Origin: an uncultured Ruminococcus sp. | GTDB taxonomy: Bacteria; Bacillota; Clostridia; Oscillospirales; Acutalibacteraceae | Reading direction: 5' to 3' | Length of the DNA: 11,936 nt | Assembly (NCBI GenBank): GCA_902803035.1 | Contig: CADCON010000002.1 | Coordinates: 1 to 11,936 of the forward strand | Shown here: positions 7,241 to 11,936 of the stretch, piece by piece | Numbering within the stretch: the first letter of the stretch is position 1 | Layout: every line of letters starts with the position of its first letter | Program-made: the position numbers and the translations under genes | The notes under the pieces: generated by a model | Told to the model about the DNA's origin: nothing | Database searches by the model: none | The model's input: only the letters and a program-made list of their open reading frames with translations

Positions 7241-7813
7241 TTATGATTTTACTTCGCTGCCTTCGGCGCGTTCCGGCGTCCGCTGGGCGGATCCGCCTTC
7301 TATCGTACCGCGATAGAAGAGGTAAAGCCGGCTGACCGTCCTCTGGTATTCTTCCGCGCTGATTGTCACATCGTCAATATAGCGCAGTCTGCCTCCGTGC
7401 TTTCTCTTTTTGCGCCTGCCGATCAGCAGACGGACATTCTGACCGTCACTGAGCACAAAAACATGATAACCCGCCGTCGCGGGGCCGATGAATACGGCGT
7501 CATAGCGGCGGTCCTCCTTCGCTTCGCTGTCAGTGGAGTAATACTGCGGAAATCTCATCTCCCTCAGACGATTAAAGAGCTTCCTGCCCTTCCTCCCGAA
7601 GAGCTTGCGGCTGATCTTGGGGCAGGCAAAGGCAGACACGCTCTCGTCAAAAAGGCGGCGGATATCCCGCTCGACATCCGTGGGGCGCGGCTTGCGTGGG
7701 TACGCGACGCCGTTAATGCAGATATGAAGTATTCCGCTGATTTTGTCTTCCGACCGCCATCCCGACACTTTCTCAGTCAGGACGGCAAATGTTTCGGGGG
7801 TTCCGGCTATCAT
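7241..7813 (-). CDS. Probable Imm42-like immunity protein
   Basis: A 190-residue basic cytosolic protein with no signal peptide or membrane segment. The N-terminus, MIAGTPETFAVLTEKVSGW followed by GILHICINGVAYP (27-39), matches the layout I recall for the Imm42 immunity family (short 'GxPxxFA' start, conserved Trp, 'G-hydrophobic-INGxxxP'). The middle has 'HVFVLSDGQNVRLLIG' and the end 'ISAEEYQRTVSRLYLFYRG', both compatible with that family. A very basic RRKKRKHGGRLR stretch follows the middle block. It would bind and inhibit an unknown secreted toxin; none is visible. It is a single-gene unit with its own promoter and terminator. The ATG (7811-7813) is the first possible start after an in-frame stop two codons upstream; its ribosome binding site is weak (GAGATGA). 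The family call is by eye and tentative; otherwise it is a hypothetical protein. Confidence 0.6.
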   Translation of the reverse strand: MIAGTPETFAVLTEKVSGWRSEDKISGILHICINGVAYPRKPRPTDVERDIRRLFDESVSAFACPKISRKLFGRKGRKLFNRLREMRFPQYYSTDSEAKEDRRYDAVFIGPATAGYHVFVLSDGQNVRLLIGRRKKRKHGGRLRYIDDVTISAEEYQRTVSRLYLFYRGTIEGGSAQRTPERAEGSEVKS

Positions 7814-7890
7814 TTGTCATGTCATCTCAATTCATCGGTTCTTTCCGGCCGCCTTTTCCGGGCGGACGGATTATTGGGCTTTGCGGAGCC

Positions 7891-7919
7891 AGTATAGCCC
7901 AATGCCCGGACCGTTTCAA
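7891..7919 (-). promoter_or_regulatory. Sigma-A-type promoter of the Imm42-like gene
   Basis: Reverse-strand -35 TTGAAA (7914-7919) and -10 TATACT (7891-7896) with a 17-base spacer. The start would be near 7884, leaving a leader of about 70 bases that includes a CCGCC/GGCGG inverted repeat around 7847-7867. Confidence 0.75.
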
Positions 7920-8109
7920 TGTGCCGCGTTCCGGGGCTGAGCCTTTCGGACTTGCATCGCGGATTGCTGACGCGGTCTTTACGGCATTGTCATCTCCGAG
8001 GTATTCCTTCGCCGCGCATTTCACCTCTCTGCCGCCGGCTGTCATCTCATGTCCGGGCAGTCCTCTATCATCAGAATTCTGCTCGTTGCATAACAGCTTT
8101 CCTCAACGA
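7920..8109. other. Intergenic stretch without recognised content
   Basis: Between the Imm42-like promoter and the hairpin downstream of the small membrane protein gene. Reading frames exist on both strands but have no recognisable protein pattern. On the reverse strand there are short peptides behind plausible ribosome binding sites (for example GAGAGGTGAA at about 8024-8033 before an ATG with nine codons), too weak to call. It may be the decayed remains of a gene. Confidence 0.4.
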
Positions 8110-8172
8110 TCTGTCAATAAAAACAACAAACGGCGGGAATCCGTCAATTGTCTTGACAAAGTCCCGCTGTTT
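8110..8172 (-). terminator. Probable terminator of the small membrane protein gene
   Basis: AAACGGCGGGA (8128-8138) pairs with TCCCGCTGTTT (8162-8172) with one G-T wobble, and inside it GTCAA (8143-8147) pairs with TTGAC (8153-8157). On the reverse strand the hairpin is followed by a T-rich stretch (TTGTTGTTTTTATTG). A weaker CGCG hairpin with T7 (8180-8207) lies upstream of it on the same strand and may be a first terminator. Confidence 0.55.
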
Positions 8173-8226
8173 ATCGGACAAAAAAAGAGGTCGCGGCACC
8201 AGGCGCGGAAAGAGAAGCGGTTCAGA

Positions 8227-8394
8227 TTACTGGATGGAATAATCGAGGTACTCCTGCAGTTCGCGGTCTTCCTTCTCTTTCTCTTTCTTCTTGATGATGA
8301 TCATAGCTGTTGTGATAGAAGCAACGACAGCCGCCACAGCAGCGATCAACCCGATTATCGTCCAGAGACTCAACGATTCCTGTTTCTTATCCAT
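8227..8394 (-). CDS. Small single-pass membrane protein, 55 residues, unknown function
   Basis: The reverse strand encodes MDKKQESLSLWTIIGLIAAV followed by AAVVASITTAMIIIKKKEKE and a polar tail ending LQEYLDYSIQ, then TAA. One hydrophobic helix spans about residues 11-34. It is followed by a KKKEKEKEDRE stretch and an acidic, aromatic tail. The lysine cluster after the helix suggests the tail is inside and the N-terminus outside. The start is well supported: AAGGAG (8404-8409) sits 9 bases before the ATG, and a near-consensus promoter lies about 85 bases upstream. The unit is flanked by the rpsT terminator and its own candidate terminator, so it is a separate transcription unit. I do not recognise the family. 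Possibilities include a small envelope or sporulation membrane protein or a type I toxin; the sequence does not decide. Confidence 0.75.
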   Translation of the reverse strand: MDKKQESLSLWTIIGLIAAVAAVVASITTAMIIIKKKEKEKEDRELQEYLDYSIQ

Positions 8395-8477
8395 AAAACA
8401 ACACTCCTTATAAAAGAATAACTGTCAGTGAAAATAGCTATCATGCCAATCGTTTGGCCATTCATTCACTTAAAAAT

Positions 8478-8506
8478 ATATTACACGTTTTTATCCCGTT
8501 TGTCAA
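8478..8506 (-). promoter_or_regulatory. Near-consensus sigma-A promoter of the small membrane protein gene
   Basis: Reverse-strand -35 TTGACA (8501-8506, perfect), 17-base spacer, -10 TAATAT (8478-8483). Start near 8471, giving a leader of about 77 bases. The leader holds a GCCAA-4-TTGGC hairpin (8446-8459), and AGTGAA can pair with TTCACT around it. Confidence 0.85.
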
Positions 8507-8550
8507 TGCGTATTTGGTACAATTTACACAACATTCATCAGTTTTTAAAG

Positions 8551-8606
8551 AAAAATAAAAGCGCAGCGATATGCCGTAACCATGACAGGCACATCACTCC
8601 GCTTTT
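8551..8606 (-). terminator. rpsT terminator
   Basis: AAAAGCG (8557-8563) pairs with CGCTTTT (8600-8606), extended inward by AGCGAT with ATCACT (one wobble) and TGCC with GGCA. The reverse strand continues TTTTATTTTTCTTT after the stem. It lies about 90 bases beyond the rpsT stop. Confidence 0.8.
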
Positions 8607-8693
8607 GACGGCAATGACTCATCACCGCCGGATTTTGCATTTCGCAGCACTGGCTTTTACAGAATACGCCGGGTCATCCGGTTTCCTGCTCAA

Positions 8694-8948
8694 TTATGCG
8701 CGGTTGAGCTTGCGGACGAGCTTTGACTTTCTTCTGGCGGCGGTATTCCTGTGGAGAATGCCCTTTGCCTGAGCCTGGTCAATTCTCTTGATAGCGAGGC
8801 GGATTGCCTCCTGGCTGTCGCCGCCCTCAGCGATAGCTGCCTCAGCCTTCTTGATGGTGGTCTTCAGGCGTGACTTAACAGCCTTGTTGCGGGCCGTCTT
8901 GCTGGCGGTAACAAGCACTCTCTTCTTTGCGGACTTAATATTGGGCAC
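8694..8948 (-). CDS. rpsT: 30S ribosomal protein S20
   Basis: A primary 16S rRNA-binding protein of the small ribosomal subunit. The 84-residue product begins (M)PNIKSAKKRV and is rich in Lys, Arg and Ala throughout, with the family's 'ARNKAVKSRLKT' and 'GILHRNTAARRKSKL' segments, at full family length. The start is GTG (8946-8948), fixed by AAGGAGGT (8956-8963) 7 bases upstream and by the conserved PNIKSAKKR N-terminus. An in-frame ATG at 8979-8981 would add MRLNPNKEVFI, but it lies at the predicted transcription start and has no ribosome binding site, so it is rejected. It has its own promoter and terminator and is divergent from gpr, an arrangement resembling the rpsT-gpr neighbourhood of bacilli. 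Confidence 0.97.
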   Translation of the reverse strand: MPNIKSAKKRVLVTASKTARNKAVKSRLKTTIKKAEAAIAEGGDSQEAIRLAIKRIDQAQAKGILHRNTAARRKSKLVRKLNRA

Positions 8949-8987
8949 AATAAACACCTCCTTATTCGGGTTCAGTCGCATGAATCA

Positions 8988-9016
8988 ATTTTACCACGGA
9001 TCAAAATAAATTGCAA
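8988..9016 (-). promoter_or_regulatory. Sigma-A-type promoter of rpsT
   Basis: Reverse-strand -35 TTGCAA (9011-9016) and -10 TAAAAT (8988-8993), spacer 17 bases. Predicted start near 8981, about 33 bases before the GTG start codon. Confidence 0.8.
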
Positions 9017-9098
9017 CACATTTTTTTGTTTTTTTCAAAAATAATTCAGTCATGTGATATTTACACAACCGATTTTTCAAAAAAGGCCCTGTAATTAT

Positions 9099-9128
9099 GA
9101 ATAATTGCCCTCCGTCACGGGCAGAATA
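9099..9128 (+). promoter_or_regulatory. Candidate sporulation sigma-G/sigma-F promoter of gpr
   Basis: GAATA (9099-9103) fits the sigma-G -35 pattern (G, not-G, A, T, purine). CAGAATA (9122-9128) fits the -10 pattern CATnnTA at all but one position. The spacer is 18 bases, as expected. In Bacillus, gpr is transcribed in the forespore by sigma-G and sigma-F. Start near 9136, some 30 bases before the ATG. Confidence 0.6.
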
Positions 9129-9164
9129 ATGTGAGCACAACAGTCGAAGGGAGAAAAAAAGGCA

Positions 9165-9992
9165 ATGAATGACAGAACCGACCTGACCTTAGAGCTTGCG
9201 GAATCAATAGACGACGCCTCAGGCATCGCCACCGAGGTGACGGTGCGCGACGGAGTGACGATCACCCGCACGGTAATTGGCGACAGCGGCGCCGCGGAGC
9301 GGGTAGGAAAACCGCAGGGCAAATACTACACGCTGGAAATGCTGCCGTTTTCTGACGCGGCATTTGAGCCGGACCAGTGCTTTGAAGCCGCCTCCGAAAT
9401 ACTGCGCGAGCTGCTTCCCGCGCACGGATGCATTCTGACGGCGGGGCTTGGCAACGCTTCGATAACGCCCGATTCCATCGGCCCGAAATCGGCGGGCAGA
9501 ATACTCGCTTCGCGCCACATTCCGGGGGAACTGGCCGAGAAGTGCGGTCTGTCCCCCCTGCGAAGCACGGCGGTAATCGCGCCGGGCGTTCTCGGTCAGA
9601 CCGGCATAGAAGCCGCCGAACACATACGATGGCTCTGCGCGGGGCTGAAGCCTTCGGCGGTGATTGTGATCGACGCGATGGCGGCGCGCAGTCTTTCGAG
9701 ACTCGGCCGCACGCTGCAGATCTGCGACAGCGGCATCTCGCCCGGGTCCGGCGTCGGAAATGACCGCCCCTGCATCGACAGCTCCTATCTGGGTACCAAG
9801 GTGATTTCCATGGGCGTACCCACCGTTGCGGAGCTTCGCCCGGAATCCCCCTGCGAATCAGCCGGCAGAATGATGATTACGCCAAAGGAAATCGACCTTC
9901 TCACCGACCGCGCGGCGAGATTCATTGCGGCGGCGGTCAACGGCGCGCTTCAGCCGCATCTACACCCGACCGAGATCATGAAGCTCTTCTGA
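9165..9992 (+). CDS. gpr: GPR endopeptidase (germination protease)
   Basis: This protease degrades the small acid-soluble proteins that coat spore DNA during germination; it is made in the forespore as a zymogen. Family landmarks are all present: RTDLTLE (4-10), GLGNASITPDSIGPK (94-108), AVIAPGVLGQTGIE (136-149), VIVIDAMAARS (166-176) and GISPGSGVGN (190-199). Asp103 and Asp170 match the two aspartates proposed as catalytic in the A25 peptidase family. At 275 residues it is about 95 shorter than Bacillus GPR. Only three residues precede RTD, so the propeptide is very short, and the segment between VPTVAEL (219-225) and MMITPKEID (236-244) is much reduced. The ATG has AAGGGAG 11 bases upstream. 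spoIIP, often next to gpr in spore formers, does not follow; a convergent mazF does. Confidence 0.95.
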   Translation: MNDRTDLTLELAESIDDASGIATEVTVRDGVTITRTVIGDSGAAERVGKPQGKYYTLEMLPFSDAAFEPDQCFEAASEILRELLPAHGCILTAGLGNASITPDSIGPKSAGRILASRHIPGELAEKCGLSPLRSTAVIAPGVLGQTGIEAAEHIRWLCAGLKPSAVIVIDAMAARSLSRLGRTLQICDSGISPGSGVGNDRPCIDSSYLGTKVISMGVPTVAELRPESPCESAGRMMITPKEIDLLTDRAARFIAAAVNGALQPHLHPTEIMKLF

Positions 9993-10020
9993 AACGTTCC
10001 GGCAACGCCTTGTCTGTCCG

Positions 10021-10071
10021 AAAAAAAATATGTACCCGCTCCGTTCCGCGCCGTAAGGGGCAGAACGGAGC
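10021..10071 (-). terminator. Terminator of mazF
   Basis: GCTCCGTTC (10038-10046) pairs perfectly with GAACGGAGC (10063-10071). On the reverse strand GGGTACATA and then T8 (10021-10028) follow. The gap before the T run is somewhat long. It may also slow transcription arriving from gpr on the other strand. Confidence 0.65.
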
Positions 10072-10077
10072 CTGTTG

Positions 10078-10464
10078 TCAATTGGCCTTGCGGATATTCC
10101 CGTCATCGTGTCCCAGACCGAAGCTGATGGAAATCGCGCGGTCCACCTTATCCATCGTGCTGTCCTCCAGCCGTCCCATACACTCCTTGAGCCTTCGCTT
10201 GTCCAGCGTGCGGATCTGCTCCAGAAGCACCACGGAATCCTTATGCAGACCGCATTCCACCGACTGGACATAGATATGGGTGGGAAGATGGGATTTCTCG
10301 GTCTGGCTGGTAATCGCCGCGGCAATGACAGTGGGGCTGAACCTGTTGCCGACGTCATTCTGCACAATAAGTACAGGACGGACGCCGCCTTGCTCAGATC
10401 CAACGACAGGGCTCAAATCCGCGTAGTATATATCTCCTCGTCTTACATTCATATGGATCGTCAT
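10078..10464 (-). CDS. mazF: MazF/PemK-type endoribonuclease toxin
   Basis: A sequence-specific mRNA interferase of the MazF/EndoA (NdoA) group, which cuts single-stranded RNA and slows growth when not held by its antitoxin. The 128-residue product has the family's RRGDIYYADLSPVVGSEQGG (8-27, with the active-site-region Arg after GG) and RPVLIVQND, PTVIAAAITSQ, LPTHI, and LLEQIRTLDKRRL. Two starts are possible: ATG at 10462-10464 (MTIHMNVRRG), where AGAGAGGA lies only 2-3 bases upstream, and ATG at 10450-10452 (MNVRRG), 14 bases from the same motif and closer to typical family N-termini. I give the longer form; the shorter may be the real one. No CopG/MazE-type antitoxin is seen upstream, where Firmicutes usually have one. 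A terminator follows the gene. Confidence 0.92.
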   Translation of the reverse strand: MTIHMNVRRGDIYYADLSPVVGSEQGGVRPVLIVQNDVGNRFSPTVIAAAITSQTEKSHLPTHIYVQSVECGLHKDSVVLLEQIRTLDKRRLKECMGRLEDSTMDKVDRAISISFGLGHDDGNIRKAN

Positions 10465-10703
10465 CGTCCTCTCTGCTTTTCACTTCGTGAATGCGGGGCT
10501 TTCCGCCTCCGCAATGATATTTTTGCCATATCGGATTCATATAGTCACATTCGGGCGGATAATTAATGAATTGTTCACAACCGGCGGGCATTCCGACGCC
10601 TTTGCCCACTTATTAATATATTATGCGGAGTCCCGCAAATATGCGCGTAAAATGTCGGAGAAACCGGATTTTTTTCCCGCGGAAGGATGGCATGATTCTG
10701 TAG
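10465..10703. other. mazF upstream intergenic region
   Basis: No gene is supported here. It holds a small TTCAC-TTC-GTGAA hairpin (10479-10491) just upstream of the mazF ribosome binding motif. AT-rich patches around 10540-10575 and 10608-10625 may contain the mazF promoter, but no -35/-10 pair with good spacing stands out. A short reverse frame beginning MNPIWQKYHCGG overlaps the mazF start; it has no ribosome binding site and no antitoxin-like DNA-binding pattern. Confidence 0.4.
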
Positions 10704-10752
10704 AACAACAAAAAAGTCCCATGCCGCGGGAAGAAATTTCTCCGGCATGGGA
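10704..10752 (-). terminator. Terminator of the YifB/ComM-like gene
   Basis: TCCCATGCCG (10717-10726) pairs perfectly with CGGCATGGGA (10743-10752). On the reverse strand, C and T6 (10710-10715) follow. It lies about 40 bases past the stop codon at 10794 and insulates mazF from that gene. Confidence 0.85.
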
Positions 10753-10793
10753 TTCATTCATACGAATGATCTGCTTGTGATCGCCGATCAGCA

Positions 10794-11936
10794 TCAGTTG
10801 TTCCAGTATTCACGATCCAGTGTGCGGTAATGAATGGCTTCCATAATGTGCGCGGTGCTGATGACGTCCTCTCCTTCGAGATCAGCGACGGTGCGGGCGA
10901 CCTTCACAATCCGGTCATAGGCGCGCCCCGACAGCTTGAGCCTGTCAAACGACATCTGAAGGATGCGCGAAGCCTCCTGCGTCATCCGGCAGAATTCATG
11001 CAGCTTAGCGGGCACAATGCGGGCATTGCAGCTGATGCCGCTGCCGCCGAACCGCTCCAGCTGAAGCTGCCTTGCCCTGTTGACCCGCTCCCTGATCGCG
11101 GCGGAGCTTTCCGAGGGAGTGGCCTGGGACAGATCCTTGTATTCCACCGGCGGCACCTCGCAATGGATATCCATGCGGTCGAGAAGCGGCCCGGAAATCT
11201 TGCTGAGATATTTGGCGACAGCCCCCCTGCGGCAGGTGCATTGCCTGGTGGGATGCCCGAAATACCCGCACTGGCACGGATTCATCGCGGCTATGAGCTG
11301 GAAATCGCAGGGATAGGTGATTCTTCCCCCGCTGCGGGAGATGGTGATCTGATGATCCTCCAACGGCTGACGAAGGATTTCAAGCGACGACTTGTCGAAT
11401 TCGGGCAGTTCATCGAGAAACAGCACGCCGTTGTGAGCGAGCGAAACCTCGCCGGGGCCGGGAATCCGTCCGCCGCCTGCGAGAGCCACCGAGGACGCGC
11501 TGTGATGCGGTGAACGGAAGGGGCGTTCCCGTATCAATTGGGTGTCGGGGGGAAGTATTCCCGCCACCGAATGAATTTTGGTGACCTGAATGGATTCCTC
11601 GAACGTCAGGGCCGGAAGGATGGACGGCAGCCGCTTGGCAAGCATACTTTTGCCCGAACCCGGCGGCCCGATCAGCAGCACATTATGTCCTCCCGCCGCG
11701 GCCACCTCCAGCGCGCGTTTGGCGGCCTCCTGCCCGCGCACGTCAGAAAAATCCACGTCTTGCCCTGACGACGGCTTTTCGGGATAATCGGATGATTTCA
11801 CGGGAGAGAGTTCCGTCTTTCCCGAAAGATGCGCAAGAATCTCGCCGACCTGTCCGACGGCGTAGATCGTTATTCCGTCCACCACGGAAGCCTCGGCGGC
11901 ATTGGCTTTGGGAATGTAGAGCGTCTTGCAGCCCAG
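10794..11936 (-). CDS. comM: YifB/ComM family Mg-chelatase-like AAA ATPase (N-terminus cut by window edge)
   Basis: A hexameric AAA+ ATPase; its Haemophilus/Vibrio relative ComM is a branch-migration helicase acting in natural transformation, while the role in Firmicutes is little studied. The frame stays open to the window edge, with LGCKTLYIPKANAAEASVVD as the first visible residues, a typical interior segment, so about 125 residues should be missing. In the 380 visible residues, DFSDVRGQEAAKRALE starts the ATPase domain, Walker A is GPPGSGKS (90-97), RPFRSPHHSASS follows, Walker B is GVLFLDEL (170-177), and a four-Cys cluster MNPCQCGYFGHPTRQCTC (218-235) and LLDRMDIHCEVP come next. The C-terminal helical domain has LKLSGRAYDRIVKVARTVADL. 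The stop is followed by a strong terminator. The GTG at 11885 is internal and not the start. Confidence 0.95.
   Translation of the reverse strand: MGCKTLYIPKANAAEASVVDGITIYAVGQVGEILAHLSGKTELSPVKSSDYPEKPSSGQDVDFSDVRGQEAAKRALEVAAAGGHNVLLIGPPGSGKSMLAKRLPSILPALTFEESIQVTKIHSVAGILPPDTQLIRERPFRSPHHSASSVALAGGGRIPGPGEVSLAHNGVLFLDELPEFDKSSLEILRQPLEDHQITISRSGGRITYPCDFQLIAAMNPCQCGYFGHPTRQCTCRRGAVAKYLSKISGPLLDRMDIHCEVPPVEYKDLSQATPSESSAAIRERVNRARQLQLERFGGSGISCNARIVPAKLHEFCRMTQEASRILQMSFDRLKLSGRAYDRIVKVARTVADLEGEDVISTAHIMEAIHYRTLDREYWNN

Noticed and set aside
7827..8045. Reverse frame of 72 residues upstream of the Imm42-like gene
   Set aside because: It spans the Imm42-like promoter, is of low complexity and unrecognised, and has no well-placed ribosome binding site.
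7789..8421. Forward frame of about 210 residues across the 7.8-8.4 kb gap
   Set aside because: It runs antisense to the Imm42-like start and the small membrane protein, lacks a ribosome binding site, and shows no protein pattern.
8949..8981. Upstream in-frame ATG extending S20 by 11 residues
   Set aside because: It sits at the predicted transcription start without a ribosome binding site, while GTG at 8948 has AAGGAGGT at ideal spacing and matches the conserved N-terminus.
10394..10609. Reverse frame overlapping the mazF start as a possible antitoxin
   Set aside because: It runs into mazF in another frame, lacks a ribosome binding site, and does not resemble CopG, MazE or other antitoxin folds.

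Overview
The window looks like chromosomal DNA of a moderately GC-rich, endospore-forming member of the Clostridia, of the gut Oscillospiraceae/Ruminococcaceae type. The lineage is an inference. It rests on a spore germination protease (gpr) divergent from rpsT, a DnaD plus DnaI-type primosome pair, a VanW-family protein, strong AAGGAGG-like ribosome binding sites, frequent GTG/TTG starts, and a palindromic 'ACTCCC...GGGAGT' intergenic repeat of a kind common in such genomes. Most of the content is housekeeping, with small accessory genes inserted between.

Layout, left to right. 1-824 (-): patatin-like phospholipase cut by the window edge. 932-1040: composite palindromic repeat with terminal inverted repeats. 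1091-2371 (-): O-acetylhomoserine sulfhydrylase (metY), with a sigma-A promoter and a long structured 5' leader. 2704-3225 (+): probable SUKH-4 immunity protein with its own promoter, followed after 30 bp by a membrane-anchored VanW-family protein (3256-4845) and a bidirectional terminator. 4959-7113 (-): a dnaD-dnaI primosome operon. 7241-7813 (-): probable Imm42-like immunity protein with its own promoter and terminator. 8227-8394 (-): a 55-residue single-pass membrane protein with a near-consensus promoter, a strong ribosome binding site and a candidate terminator. 8694-8948 (-): rpsT, GTG start. 9165-9992 (+): gpr, behind a match to a sporulation sigma-G/F promoter. 10078-10464 (-): MazF-type endoribonuclease with no visible antitoxin. 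10794-11936 (-): YifB/ComM-type AAA ATPase, cut at its N-terminal end.

The genes fall into short, independently terminated units, so the window is not one operon or one system. dnaD-dnaI work together in replicative helicase loading. rpsT and gpr form a gene pair also seen in bacilli. The best candidates for something undescribed are the structured metY leader, the small membrane protein unit, the palindromic repeat, and the two stand-alone immunity-like genes. No complete new defence or conflict system is visible.
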